A stretch of DNA of 64,000 bases from Parvibacillus sp035426385 (GCA_035426385.1 DAOLZQ010000004.1:26648-90647); one strand, 5' to 3'. Numbered from the stretch's first letter, positions 17,475-27,900 are shown. Numbers and translations are program-made. Notes: generated from the sequence alone by a model not told the origin.

Positions 17475-17586
17475 AATAAAGTCAATCGCTATACTAGAGC
17501 CATCGAGTTTCAGCAATAAAGGCAACCTATTGGCGTTCAGAATAAATATTTATACAAATAACATATATAAAAATTTTAAAATATAT

Positions 17587-17594
17587 TACATTTG
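17587..17594 (+). promoter_or_regulatory. Candidate exbB promoter, -7 box
   Basis: TACATTTG matches TAnnTTTG exactly and lies 37 bases before the start codon in a very AT-rich spacer. Confidence 0.5.
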
Positions 17595-17631
17595 TATTTT
17601 TAAAGACTAAAACATAACAAAAAATCCGCTT

Positions 17632-18321
17632 ATGTATCTTTTTCAAATGATTTTCCTTCAGATTGTTGACACTACAGCAACCGCCGCTATCAGTTTACCA
17701 AGTCAAAAAATCACTTTTTTCGAGCTATTGCTCAAGGGAGGATTGATCATGGTGCCTTTGTTGATTTTATCTATCATCGCCATCGCTGTAATGTTCGAGA
17801 GATATCTCGCCATTAATGCAGCAAGCAAAGTTGAAGCTAATTTCTTCAATAACATTAAGTCCATGCTTTCCAATGGGAATGTAAAAGGAGCTCAGGACTT
17901 TGCCGATTCAAATAATACAGCCATTGGCAAGGTCATAGCAGAGGGAATCCGCTACATTGGATATCCTTATTCGGAGATCGAAGCATATATGAGCGATACT
18001 GCTAATATAGAACTGAGTAAAATGGAGCGCCGACTCAATATTCTAAGTATCATTGCCGGAATTGCCCCCATGCTGGGATTTGTGGGTACTATTTCAGGAA
18101 TTATAAAGATTTTCTATCAAATCTCAATAACAGACAATATCAGTATTGGTGTCATCTCAGGTGGACTTTATGAGAAAATGATCACTTCTGGCTCCGGCCT
18201 CATCGTGGGTCTGGTCGCCTTCGCTGCATATCAGTTGTTACTTTCTAAAATAGATCGTTTTGCACTGCGTATGCAAGAAATGGTCAAGTCCTTCAGATCT
18301 GTCTTATTACAAAAAGCCTGA
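17632..18321 (+). CDS. exbB: MotA/TolQ/ExbB proton channel family protein
   Basis: Proton-channel subunit of a TonB- or Tol-type energising complex in the inner membrane. The 229 residues carry three membrane segments (about 35-55, 135-160 and 180-205). The conserved family core is present: GIAPMLGFVGTISGIIKIF and, in the last segment, TSGSGLIVGLVAFAAYQLL. The ExbD partner follows after four bases. Whether the pair serves TonB or a Tol-Pal-like or gliding function cannot be told, because no tonB or pal lies nearby. Confidence 0.9.
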   Translation: MYLFQMIFLQIVDTTATAAISLPSQKITFFELLLKGGLIMVPLLILSIIAIAVMFERYLAINAASKVEANFFNNIKSMLSNGNVKGAQDFADSNNTAIGKVIAEGIRYIGYPYSEIEAYMSDTANIELSKMERRLNILSIIAGIAPMLGFVGTISGIIKIFYQISITDNISIGVISGGLYEKMITSGSGLIVGLVAFAAYQLLLSKIDRFALRMQEMVKSFRSVLLQKA

Positions 18322-18325
18322 GCAC

Positions 18326-18721
18326 ATGAATTTAAGAAGAAGTAACCGGATAAAGGCCCATGTATATACCGATTCGCTGAATGACATCATGTTCTTCCTG
18401 TTGTTGTTCTTTCTGATTGTATCTACAGTAGCCAATCCAAATGTAGTAAAGATACTGCTACCAAAGGCATCTGCCACTGATGTCCTCAGCAAGAAGCAGA
18501 TCTCGCTAACGGTCACTGCGGAGAAAAAATATTTTATTGATAAGAAAGAATATCCATTCAATGAGCTGGAGCCTGTGCTCCTGGAGCAAACCCGCAACGT
18601 AACTGAGCCTACCATCGTACTCCGACTGGACAAAAGTCTGATCATACAGGATCTAATAGATGTCATGGGAATCGGCGCTAAGAATAAAATCAAAATGGTA
18701 CTAGCAACTGATAGGAAATAA
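18326..18721 (+). CDS. exbD: ExbD/TolR family biopolymer transport protein
   Basis: A 131-residue partner of the preceding channel. It has one N-terminal membrane helix (FFLLLFFLIVSTVA) preceded by the family Asp in DSLNDIMFF, the residue that carries protons. A periplasmic ExbD/TolR domain follows, ending near DVMGIGAKNKIKMVLAT. The ATG at 18326 is chosen; the open frame continues upstream but would overlap exbB by over 60 bases with a non-family sequence. Only one ExbD is encoded here and no tonB follows. Confidence 0.9.
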   Translation: MNLRRSNRIKAHVYTDSLNDIMFFLLLFFLIVSTVANPNVVKILLPKASATDVLSKKQISLTVTAEKKYFIDKKEYPFNELEPVLLEQTRNVTEPTIVLRLDKSLIIQDLIDVMGIGAKNKIKMVLATDRK

Positions 18722-19184
18722 GTAACAGTCTACATCAGCCTTCGTCTGTTTAGTCTTTGGGGTGTTGATATTCATGCTTTTGGCTACTGGCTATGGGCTT
18801 ATGGTCTATATATTAACTTCATTTGTTTAGTTTTAGTCTGTTAATTCTCTTAAAATAGACATTTGATCCCCCCCTCACTGAAGGATGACAAATAGCTATC
18901 AATTGTAAATTAATAAACAAATAACCTTACATCTAACCGCTGAGAACTGCCACTGAAAGCTGAGTACTGATAACATATATTTGCTTCCATTTTTTTTCGT
19001 GTTACAATTCACGATTCAATTGTCACAATTTTCGCTTACTGCCTATAGCTTACAGTATATAGCTTTTTGCTAATAGCTGAATACAGATGACTGAAACCTG
19101 ACGGCTATTCAATTGCTTACATCAAAAGCCATTTATAATTAATAATTTATAATTAATAATTTATAATTAATTGCATACCGCCAT
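18722..19184 (+). other. Gene-free spacer with short degenerate repeats
   Basis: I see no gene in these 463 bases. The stretch is low-complexity. Word-like motifs recur, such as ATAGCT (at least three copies in 19050-19080) and GCTGAG/ACTGA variants (18940-18970). An exact AT tandem repeat lies at 19131-19172. It separates exbD from the 3' end of fahA, which is convergent. Confidence 0.6.
19131..19172 (+). repeat. Three tandem 14-bp AT repeats
   Basis: ATTTATAATTAATA is repeated at 19131, 19145 and 19159, with the last base of the third unit changed. The same GCCATTTATAATT start flanks the array and recurs at about 19180-19193, where it overlaps the fahA stop codon. Confidence 0.9.
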
Positions 19185-20426
19185 TTATAATTTTTCGTTA
19201 ACTACTTTGCCCTCGGCCACACCGAATCCAAGGGAAACACCTTCTTTATGACAATGACCTGTGAGTCGAACAGTGTCTCCTGATTTTAAAAAAGTACGCA
19301 CTACGCCCCCTTCCAGCTCAATCGTCTCTTTTCCATTGTGAGAGAGTTCCAGCAGAGAACCGAGTTGACCCGGGTTCTCGCCTGAGATAGTTCCTGAAGC
19401 CATGATATCCCCCACCCTGAGATTACAACCATTGACTGTGTGATGTGCTATTTGCTGGCTGGGGTTCCAGTACAAGTATTTAAAGTTCGAAGTAGCTATT
19501 GATGTCTCAGTCTCATCTGAAGGTTGAATACTCACAGAGATCTGTATGTCAAAGGTCTTTTCGCCGGGTGTCTTCAGATACTCCAATATTTCCGGCACCT
19601 GCACCGGGGATTCCGTTCTAAAGGGCTCCAAAGCTTCCAGAGTGATTATCCAGGGAGAAATTGTAGACCCAAAATTTTTTCCTAGGAACGGTCCAAGAGG
19701 CACATATTCCCAGGCCTGGATATCGCGTGCTGACCAGTCATTGAATAGCGCAAATCCGAAGATATAATCCTCAGCCTCTTCTGCCTCCACCGGACAACCT
19801 AAAGTGGAATCTTTTCCGATTACGAAAGCCATTTCTAGTTCGTAATCCATCTTCTGACAAGGGCCAAACTCGGGTATCCCTTTTGCGCGGTCGAAGATCT
19901 GGCCATAAGGCCATGCCAGGTCAGTACCACTAACTACGATGGAGGATGAGCGGCCGTGATACCCAACGGGCAAATGAAGCCAGTTAGGTTGTAGCGCATT
20001 TTCAGCTCCTCGAAAGAGTACACCTACATTAAAGGCGTGTTCCTTACTCGAATAGAAATCAGTATAGTCTCCTGCATTCACTGGCAGGCTCATCGGCACG
20101 GTATTCGCTGCATGGAGTACATTATTCCGCACTATCTCCGTATGATCACCTTCCACAGAAGTGAAGATCTCGATCAGTCTGTTGCGAATGGCATTCGTCG
20201 TCGATTTTCCAAGCCGAATGAAATCATTTAGAAAATCATTTTGCAGAGTGATCTCTACTTCGGCAGAATTAATTAACAAACCACTGCTATGAAGCGCAGC
20301 AAGATCTATGATGGTATCTCCCAATCTAGATACTACCCTTTTCTCTCCACCTATGATACCTATACCGAATGGGAAATTCCAAATCGTGAAGTCAGAATGC
20401 TCCGGAATGTGAATATTGTATTTCAA
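19185..20426 (-). CDS. fahA: Fumarylacetoacetase
   Basis: Last enzyme of tyrosine/homogentisate breakdown, splitting fumarylacetoacetate into fumarate and acetoacetate. The 413-residue length and motifs match: an N-terminal SH3-like domain with WNFPFGIG near residue 16, the metal-binding core including YELEMAFVIG near 195, LFNDWSARDIQAWEYVPLG near 230, and GDIMASGTISG near 345. No other tyrosine catabolic gene is in the window. It starts seven bases after metF ends, so metF and fahA form one minus-strand operon. Its stop codon lies inside a copy of the AT repeat motif. Confidence 0.96.
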   Translation of the reverse strand: MKYNIHIPEHSDFTIWNFPFGIGIIGGEKRVVSRLGDTIIDLAALHSSGLLINSAEVEITLQNDFLNDFIRLGKSTTNAIRNRLIEIFTSVEGDHTEIVRNNVLHAANTVPMSLPVNAGDYTDFYSSKEHAFNVGVLFRGAENALQPNWLHLPVGYHGRSSSIVVSGTDLAWPYGQIFDRAKGIPEFGPCQKMDYELEMAFVIGKDSTLGCPVEAEEAEDYIFGFALFNDWSARDIQAWEYVPLGPFLGKNFGSTISPWIITLEALEPFRTESPVQVPEILEYLKTPGEKTFDIQISVSIQPSDETETSIATSNFKYLYWNPSQQIAHHTVNGCNLRVGDIMASGTISGENPGQLGSLLELSHNGKETIELEGGVVRTFLKSGDTVRLTGHCHKEGVSLGFGVAEGKVVNEKL

Positions 20427-20433
20427 AATGCTA

Positions 20434-21390
20434 TTAGATTATTTGTGAACAGATCTTTCTGATAGAAGATGAATCTCCCATCGTATAATAGTGCAGACAA
20501 GATACACCGCGCTCTTTCAGTTCCTTAGACTGTGAGATGCACCACTCGATGCCCAGTTCCTTCATCTGTGCATCTTCTGTGATCTTCTCCGCCTCCTTGA
20601 TGAGCGCTTCGGGCATATTGACATAGAAATGGCGTGGAATAGATTTCAATTGGTAAAGCTTAGTAATGGGTTTAAGGCCGGCGATAATCGGAACTGTAAT
20701 TCCTGCAGCTCTGCACATATCTACATATCTGAAAAATGCCTCATTATCATAAAACATTTGGGTAACTATATAATCAGCACCTGCATCTATTTTCATCTTG
20801 AGGTACTTGATATCCATTATAAGATTGGGAGATTCAAAATGTTTTTCGGGATATCCGGCCACACCGATACAAAATTCTGTTCGACTGCCTTTCTCTATTC
20901 CGGAGTCCAGATATATGCCTTGATTCATAGTCTGGATTTGGCTCACCAAATCGAGCGCATATTCATGACCGGCGGGCTCTGGCATAAAATCTGTTTCAAA
21001 CTTACGAGCATCACCGCGAAGTGCAAGGATATTGGATATTCCTAGAAAATTTAAGTCGATGAGTGCATTCTCGGTATCTTCCTTAGAGAATCCACCACAG
21101 ATGAGGTGGGGGACCGCATCACACTCATAGCGATGCATGATGGCTGAGCATATACCCACAGTACCGGGTCGCTTGCGTATAGCAAACTTCTGATAGAATC
21201 CACTGGGTTGCATTTGATACAGAAATTCTTCCCTATGATAAGTCACATCGATAAAGGGTGGTTTGAATTCCATGAGCGGATCCAACGCCTTGAAAATATT
21301 AGCCATACTTCCTCCTTTCAATGGTGGAAGAATCTCAAAAGATATTAAGGTCTTACCACCTGCATTCTCTATATGTTCTGTTACCTTCAT
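20434..21390 (-). CDS. metF: Methylenetetrahydrofolate reductase
   Basis: FAD-dependent TIM-barrel enzyme that reduces 5,10-methylene-THF to 5-methyl-THF, the methyl donor for MetH (at 55.8 kb in this window). Family features are ISFEILPPLKGG near residue 17 with the catalytic Glu, DVTYHREE near 48, a HLICGGFS strand near 95, ALRGDARK near 123, and DYIVTQMFYDNEAF near 203. The 318 residues fit the bacterial MetF form without the eukaryotic regulatory domain. It leads the operon with fahA and has a well-spaced promoter just upstream. Confidence 0.96.
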   Translation of the reverse strand: MKVTEHIENAGGKTLISFEILPPLKGGSMANIFKALDPLMEFKPPFIDVTYHREEFLYQMQPSGFYQKFAIRKRPGTVGICSAIMHRYECDAVPHLICGGFSKEDTENALIDLNFLGISNILALRGDARKFETDFMPEPAGHEYALDLVSQIQTMNQGIYLDSGIEKGSRTEFCIGVAGYPEKHFESPNLIMDIKYLKMKIDAGADYIVTQMFYDNEAFFRYVDMCRAAGITVPIIAGLKPITKLYQLKSIPRHFYVNMPEALIKEAEKITEDAQMKELGIEWCISQSKELKERGVSCLHYYTMGDSSSIRKICSQII

Positions 21391-21405
21391 ACGCTGATTT
21401 CACCG

Positions 21406-21435
21406 CGAAAATAACACATAATGCTCAGTTTCCAA
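21406..21435 (-). promoter_or_regulatory. Candidate metF-fahA promoter
   Basis: On the minus strand TTG (21435-21433), a 19-base spacer and TATTTTCG (21413-21406), one mismatch from TAnnTTTG. It lies only 15 bases before the metF ATG, so the leader would be very short. Confidence 0.45.
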
Positions 21436-21624
21436 CTCATAGTGCATTGAAGCTATAACAGACTGCATTCATCGGAAAATTATATTCATTTGTCGATTAG
21501 CAATTTTCCGGATTTCCCATCATTTGGGTGCTCATTATCGAATATACCTAAATAATATTTTTATTAGCCTTGGCGATAGCAATTTTTAATAAATACTATT
21601 ATCAAAGTTCAGAATAATAAACTG

Positions 21625-21654
21625 TGGAAACTATTTAAGTGTTTATAGTTTCCA
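21625..21654 (+). promoter_or_regulatory. Candidate TetR operator (10-10-10 inverted repeat)
   Basis: Perfect 10-bp arms TGGAAACTAT (21625-21634) and ATAGTTTCCA (21645-21654) flank a 10-base centre. It ends 16 bases before the tetR -7 box, so it covers the -33 region, where a bound repressor would block RNA polymerase. Autoregulation by the adjacent TetR protein is an inference. Confidence 0.55.
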
Positions 21655-21670
21655 TTCCAGATATTGCCTT

Positions 21671-21678
21671 TATCTTTG
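21671..21678 (+). promoter_or_regulatory. Candidate promoter of the tetR-RND operon, -7 box
   Basis: TATCTTTG matches TAnnTTTG exactly, 28 bases before the TTG start of the regulator and just downstream of the inverted repeat. Confidence 0.5.
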
Positions 21679-21706
21679 CACTCATATTAAAAATGACACA
21701 GTCGGT

Positions 21707-22318
21707 TTGGATATTAAGACGCAGATAAAACAAAAAGCAATTACCTTCTTTCTTAAGTATGGCATCAAGAATGTCACTATGGATCATCTATCTACTGAGC
21801 TGGGCATGTCAAAAAAAACATTGTATAAATATTTCAGTAATAAGAATGAGTTGCTACTGGAAGCTCTGGAAGTCTACGAACACAGGGATAATGATCTCAC
21901 GTGTGAAATCGTAGGTGAGAATCTAGACCCCGTAGAAACTATTTTTCTGGTATTCCGTCAGATTATCACCAGCCTGCAAGAAATAAGTCCGGTTACTATA
22001 TATGAGCTAAAGAAATATTACGCTCATATATGGGACAAGTTCCACAAGAATAAAGAACAGATGGTGTTCGACCAAATGACTAAAAATATCCTTCGTGGAA
22101 AAGAAATGGGGCTTTACAGGGAGGAGATAAACGTGGAGATTATTTGTCAGTTGTATTTTAATACAGTTCTGCTCATGACTGATGAAGCCGTATTTCCAGG
22201 TTCAAAATTTGATAAAAAGTTGCTTTTACAAGAATATATAATCTACCACCTCAATGGAATTGCTAATGATAAGGGCAGAAAATTAATCCAAAAATATCAG
22301 GTTAAATATTTTAAATAG
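21707..22318 (+). CDS. TetR/AcrR family transcriptional regulator
   Basis: A 203-residue repressor-type protein. The N-terminal helix-turn-helix spans about residues 8-50 (FFLKYGIKNVTMDHLSTELG followed by MSKKTLYKYFSNKNELL). A helical ligand-binding domain follows. Translation most likely starts at the TTG at 21707; an ATG at 21693 is out of frame. It is the first gene of an operon with a TolC-like, an adaptor and an RND pump gene, starting five bases before the TolC-like gene. It probably represses this operon through the inverted repeat at 21625-21654. Confidence 0.9.
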   Translation: MDIKTQIKQKAITFFLKYGIKNVTMDHLSTELGMSKKTLYKYFSNKNELLLEALEVYEHRDNDLTCEIVGENLDPVETIFLVFRQIITSLQEISPVTIYELKKYYAHIWDKFHKNKEQMVFDQMTKNILRGKEMGLYREEINVEIICQLYFNTVLLMTDEAVFPGSKFDKKLLLQEYIIYHLNGIANDKGRKLIQKYQVKYFK

Positions 22319-22323
22319 ATCCT

Positions 22324-23721
22324 ATGCATAAATTATTCATAATCATTTTGTTGAGCCTCTTTACCGGCTCTGTAGCTCTTCAGGCGCAACAATCCTTTAC
22401 GCTGGATGAAGCGGTGAAATATGCCATTGAGCATCACAGTTCTACACACATCAACGCTATCAATATGGCAGATGCAGAACAGAACATGCGGGAACTTCGC
22501 TCTATAGGACTACCAAAACTTACGGGTAAGTTGGGCTATAATTATTTTATAGAAACACCCTCTGTCCCGGTGGGTGACTTTCTCACACCGGCTATCAAAG
22601 GCATATTGATAGGTACTGGTGTGGCTGCTGATTATCCACAGATCAATGAATTGCAAGCTCAACAAGGTGGTCAGTTGTCCTTCCAGCAAAAGAATAATTT
22701 TGCAGCCTCTGCGGACTTTAGTTGGTTGGCTTTTGATGGTTCCTACCTGGTTGCACTTGAAGCTGCCAAGACATATCGCGAGCTGGTCTCCTTACAAAGT
22801 GAAGTTTCTCCCATCACACTGCGCAATACTATTACTGATGCTTATTATGCTGTGCTAATAGCTGAGAAAAACAAAGAGATTCTGGAAAAAAATATTGCGA
22901 ATTTAAATTTGTTGAGAAATGACGTAGCCGCCATCAATAAGCAGGGGCTAAATGAAAAACTCGATGTGGACAGAGTGGATTTAAGTCTCGCCACACTACA
23001 GTCTACTACCAGCAATCTCACCCGATCGATCGAACTGATGAAAGATCTTCTGAAGTTTCAAATGCAGTACACCCCGGACCAACCCATCGTATTGTCTGAT
23101 TCCTTTGATGAATTATTCAATAATGCAGAGAACCATCCGGAACTGGCTGCTGCCGAGCTATCATTCAATGATAAACCTGAATACCTGGTATTGCAAAAAG
23201 CGAATGAACTTGCTGCTTTAGATATAAAACGATATCGTATGGCTTACTGGCCCTCATTGATCATAATAAGTAGTTTCCAGCGTTCATTTCAGTCGGATAA
23301 TATATTCAAAAAGGGAGGAACCTGGCTACCTACTTCACTTGTAGGTGCACAGCTCAATATTCCCATTTTCGATGGGTGGGAAAAGGATGCTAAAATGCAA
23401 CGAGCCAAGCTGAAAGTTGAAAAAAATAATGTAGATATTGAAAATTACCAAAGAGCGATTAATCTCTCACTGACCAATTCTCGCAATCAATATCTAATCG
23501 CACGTGAGACAGTAGATACGAGATCTAAAGCATTAAAGTTGGCAGATGAAATATTCAGAGTCTCCAATATAAAATACAAAGAAGGAATCGGCTCCAGCTT
23601 TGAAGTTAAGCAAGCCGAGACGGATGTGTATGCAGCACAAAACAATCTATTGCAGGCCCAATACGAACTTATCAAAGCTTTCTCAGAAATACAAAAAGCA
23701 CTCGGTAAATACACCTTTTAA
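22324..23721 (+). CDS. TolC family outer-membrane efflux protein
   Basis: Outer-membrane channel of a tripartite efflux pump. A signal peptide (residues 1 to about 21, ending ALQAQQ) precedes two TolC repeats. Long alpha-helical hairpins are visible as heptad-like stretches (about 140-220 and 355-460). The motif AYYAVLIAEKNKEILEKN marks the first repeat, and KYKEGIGSSFEVKQAETD the second. The 465-residue length is usual. Its position between the regulator and the adaptor fixes its role. Confidence 0.92.
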   Translation: MHKLFIIILLSLFTGSVALQAQQSFTLDEAVKYAIEHHSSTHINAINMADAEQNMRELRSIGLPKLTGKLGYNYFIETPSVPVGDFLTPAIKGILIGTGVAADYPQINELQAQQGGQLSFQQKNNFAASADFSWLAFDGSYLVALEAAKTYRELVSLQSEVSPITLRNTITDAYYAVLIAEKNKEILEKNIANLNLLRNDVAAINKQGLNEKLDVDRVDLSLATLQSTTSNLTRSIELMKDLLKFQMQYTPDQPIVLSDSFDELFNNAENHPELAAAELSFNDKPEYLVLQKANELAALDIKRYRMAYWPSLIIISSFQRSFQSDNIFKKGGTWLPTSLVGAQLNIPIFDGWEKDAKMQRAKLKVEKNNVDIENYQRAINLSLTNSRNQYLIARETVDTRSKALKLADEIFRVSNIKYKEGIGSSFEVKQAETDVYAAQNNLLQAQYELIKAFSEIQKALGKYTF

Positions 23722-23741
23722 TAATCAAGAAAAATAGTTTT

Positions 23742-24890
23742 ATGAAAAATAGATATTCGATACTGTTGTTCCTCTTTGTGACACTGATTGCAGCCTGTGG
23801 CAAAGGAAAAACTGATAATAATCTCGCAGCTAAGCAAAAGAAACTTGAAAAGCTGGAAACTCAAAGCGATGCCCTGGATAAGGAAATCAAAACACTAAAA
23901 GAAGAAATTGCGAAGCTTGATACAGCTAATAAAGAGCTCAACATCAAGTTTGTGGCAGTAGATACGCTTGCAGGTTCTAACTTTTCTTCTCAGACTCAGG
24001 TAATGGGAAAAATAGATGTGGATGCTAACTCAGTCGTATCTGCCTCTATGGGCGGTACTGTAAAAAGCATCTATGTGACGGAGGGTAAATACGTGAAACA
24101 AGGTACGACCCTGGCGCGTATTGACAATGATGTAATGAACCAAAATATTGCTCAGATAAAGCAACAACTGGGATTTGCCTCTCAAATCTATGAAAAGCAA
24201 AAAAAGCTGTGGGATCAAAAGATTGGCTCTGAAGTACAATACCTTTCTGCGAAAAATAATAAAGAAGCGCTGGAAGCAAATCTGAGGACAATGTATCAAT
24301 CCAATGAGTTGTACAAAATAAAAGCGCCCTTCTCAGGTGTAGTCGATCAAGTGGCTTTAAAGATCGGGCAAACTATCGCACCAGGCATGCCCGCATTTAG
24401 AATAGTGAGCAATGAAGGCGTAACTTTCAAGGCTGAGATTCCCGAGTCTTATATTTCAAAAATAAAGAAAAACAGCGACGTGACAGTTCACTTTCCAGAT
24501 ATCGATAAAGACATCAAAGGAAAAGTAAAATATCTTAGTCAGGTAATTAATCCACTCAACAGAACCTTTACTGCAGAAGTAACTCTAACCGGAGATAAAA
24601 CATTGGTAAAATCAGATATGGTGGGTGTACTCTCCATCAATGATTATGCGAAATCAAACACCATTGCGATTCCGGTCAAAACACTCTTGAAAAACCTGGA
24701 TGGATACTATGTATATCTTGCTAAAATGAAAGACGGACACCTTACAGTAGTACCTGCACCTATCAAAATTGGTGTAGTAAGCACTGATAAAGTTGAAGTC
24801 TTAAGCGGTCTGGAGAAAGGTGATCTACTCATCACCAGCGGAAGTCAAAATATCAACGAGGGAGACCTGCTCCAAATAAACAACGACTAA
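23742..24890 (+). CDS. RND efflux periplasmic adaptor (membrane fusion) lipoprotein
   Basis: Periplasmic adaptor that links the RND pump to the TolC-like channel. A type II signal peptide ends in the lipobox LIAAC (Cys19). A short coiled coil (about 28-68) is unusual in lying before the first barrel-lipoyl half; TLARIDNDVMNQNI and then KAPFSGVVDQVALKIGQTI mark the two lipoyl halves around a short hairpin. A beta-barrel and membrane-proximal domain complete the 382 residues. It follows the TolC-like gene by 20 bases. Confidence 0.92.
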   Translation: MKNRYSILLFLFVTLIAACGKGKTDNNLAAKQKKLEKLETQSDALDKEIKTLKEEIAKLDTANKELNIKFVAVDTLAGSNFSSQTQVMGKIDVDANSVVSASMGGTVKSIYVTEGKYVKQGTTLARIDNDVMNQNIAQIKQQLGFASQIYEKQKKLWDQKIGSEVQYLSAKNNKEALEANLRTMYQSNELYKIKAPFSGVVDQVALKIGQTIAPGMPAFRIVSNEGVTFKAEIPESYISKIKKNSDVTVHFPDIDKDIKGKVKYLSQVINPLNRTFTAEVTLTGDKTLVKSDMVGVLSINDYAKSNTIAIPVKTLLKNLDGYYVYLAKMKDGHLTVVPAPIKIGVVSTDKVEVLSGLEKGDLLITSGSQNINEGDLLQINND

Positions 24891-24948
24891 AGCAAACATA
24901 CATACCAATTTCACCTTCCCTCTCAATAATCTTTAATTACATATTGCT

Positions 24949-27900
24949 ATGATAGATCATAATATAGAATTTAAGCCAACTACCTGGGCTATTAACAATA
25001 AGACTACTATATATCTAGCTACTATTTTTCTCACATTTCTGGGAATATTGACTTATCAGTCTATTCCAAAAGAGAACTTCCCTGAGATAGTCATTCCTAA
25101 TATTTTCGTAGCTACTGTATATCCCGGCACCAGTCCTACAGATATGGAGAACGTAGTAACTAAAGTCATAGAAAAAGAGCTCAAAAGTATCTCCGGAGTG
25201 AAGAAGATCACTTCTAATTCGATGCAGGACTTTTCAACCATTATTGTGGAGTTTAATACCGGCATAAAGATTGAAGACGCCAAGCAAAAGGTCAAGGATG
25301 CGGTAGACAAAGCCAAAGCAGATTTACCCCAGGATCCAGGCTTACAGGAGCCCAATATAATCGATATAAACCTATCGGATCTACCCATTATGAATATCAA
25401 CCTTTCCGGAGACTATGACCTACTCCAGCTGAAAGACTACGCAGATGATATCAAAGACCGGATAGAATCAGTTAAAGAGATAAATAAGGTCGAAATCGTG
25501 GGCGCTCTCGAGCGAGAGGTTCAAGTCAATGTAGATATGTACAAAATGGCTGCAGCCGGTCTAAGTTTTATGGACATAGAGAATGCCATTAAGTATGAAA
25601 ACATGACCATCTCGGGCGGTGAGATCAACGTAGATGGGACCAAATGGGCTGTGAGCATACAAGGTGAATACAAAAACCCCGCGCTCATGAATAACATTAT
25701 CCTCAAATCTACTATGGGCGGCACCATCTACCTCAAGGACGTAGCAAATGTAGTAGACGCAACAAAGGAACAAGAGTCTTATGCCCGGCTCAATCACAAG
25801 AACGTAATTACCCTCAATGTCATCAAACGAAGTGGTGAAAATCTGATTTCAGCCTCGGATCATATCAAGAGTGAACTGAATGATATGGAGAAAAGCTATT
25901 TACCTAAAAATCTAAAAGTGACTATCACCCAAGATCAGTCAGTAGAAACACGCACCACACTTCATGACCTGATCAACACGATAGTCATCGGCTTCTTATT
26001 TGTTACATTGATCCTGATGTTTTTCATGGGAACCGTGAATGCGCTATTTGTTGGCCTGAGCGTTCCACTGTCCGCATTTATCACCTTCCTGGTCATCCAA
26101 GCTTTTGGTTATTCGATGAACATGATCGTATTATTTTCATTCTTGCTCGCTCTGGGAATAGTGGTCGACGATGCTGTGGTAGTAATAGAAAATACGCACC
26201 GCATCTTCAATAATGGGAAAATACCCATCAAGAAAGCTGCCCGTATAGCCGCTGGTGAAGTATTCCTGCCAGTACTGACGGGGACGATTGTCACACTCCT
26301 ACCTTTTATACCACTACTATTCTGGCCGGGTATAATGGGGGATTTCATGTATTATCTTCCTTTTACATTGATAATAATGCTTTCTGCTTCACTTGTAGTG
26401 GCATATCTGATCAATCCGGTATTTGCAGTTGATTTCATGAAGCCACATCGCACTATTCGTGAAGTAAGAGCGATAGATCGTAAATTTATCATTACTTCGA
26501 TTGCTTTTGGCGTGATGGCTTTGATTGGCTATTTGGTCAATTTTGGTTTGGGGAATTTTATAGTGACCCTGTATTTATTCATTTGTCTGAATAAATTTGT
26601 CTTTATATGGCTTATTGAAAAGTTTCAAGCTAAGGCATGGCCTTCATTTCAACACTTTTATCACAATCTAATCACAAAGGCACTAAAAGGCTGGCGACCA
26701 CTCTGGGTCCTACTTGGCGGCATCATATTGTTGATTTTGTCAGTTGTCTTCACAGTAATACGACAGCCCAAGGTCGATTTCTTCCCGAAGGCTGATCCCA
26801 ACTATGTCATCACTTATATCCGCATGCCTATAGGAACGCATCAGATGACCACTGACTCTATAACTCATCTGATAGAGGATAGGATTTACCGTGTTTTAGG
26901 CGAAAAAAATCCCATCGTTCAGTCCGTGATCTCAAATGTAGCCATCGGTGCAGGTACGAATGAAGATCAGCAAGCTCAAGCCCAGCCTCAACTGGGTAAA
27001 GTTACCGTCGCCTTTGTAGAATTTGGAAAACGTAAGGGTGAATCCACAGTAAAATATTTGGACAAGATACGTGAAGCAGTCAAAGGAATTCCGGGAGCTG
27101 AGATCACCGTAGACCAAGAGGCCAATGGCCCTCCCACCGGTAAGCCGATCAATATAGAAGTGGCCGGTGACAACTTTGATGAACTGATCAAAACTTCAAA
27201 AGATCTGAAGAATTATCTGGATAACTTGCAGATTGCTGGAGTAGAAGAATTAAAATCCGACTTCTACACCAATAAGCCCGAGATCAAAGTTTTGATAGAC
27301 AGAAATCGTGCTAATCAGGAAGGAATCTCTACGGCCCAGATAGGCTCTGAATTACGTACTTCCATCTTTGGTAAAGAGATTTCAAAATTCCGCGATGATA
27401 AGGACGAATATGAAGTAAACCTCCGCTTAAAAGAAGATCAACGTCAAGACATAAGTAACTTGTTGAATATTCCGTTGACTTTTCGTGATATGACAAAAGG
27501 AGGTATGGTGCGCCAGGTGCCGCTCTCTTCTGTCGCCAAGGTAGAGTATTCAAACACTTATGCTGGTATCAAGAGAATCAACAAGAAAAGGGTTATTTCT
27601 ATTTCTTCCAATCTACTCAGCGGGTTTACCGGAAATGAAGTAGTGGGTAAGATTGAAAAAGCAATTGCGAAGTTTCCTCATGCTGAATCCATCAGCATCA
27701 AAATGACGGGGGAGCAGGAAGATCAGGCAGAGACAGCAGGCTTTCTTGGAACAGCGTTCCTCATCGCCTTTGGCCTGATATTTTTGGTACTTGTGATGCA
27801 GTTTAATTCAATTTCAAAGCCATTGATTATTCTATCAGAGATCGTTTTCTCACTGACGGGTGTATTACTTGGATTTACCATATTCAACATGAATATCTCA

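Noticed and set aside
18260..18325. Upstream start for exbD
   Set aside because: It would overlap exbB by over 60 bases and encode a Cys/Ser-rich segment unlike ExbD; the ATG at 18326 begins at the family start.
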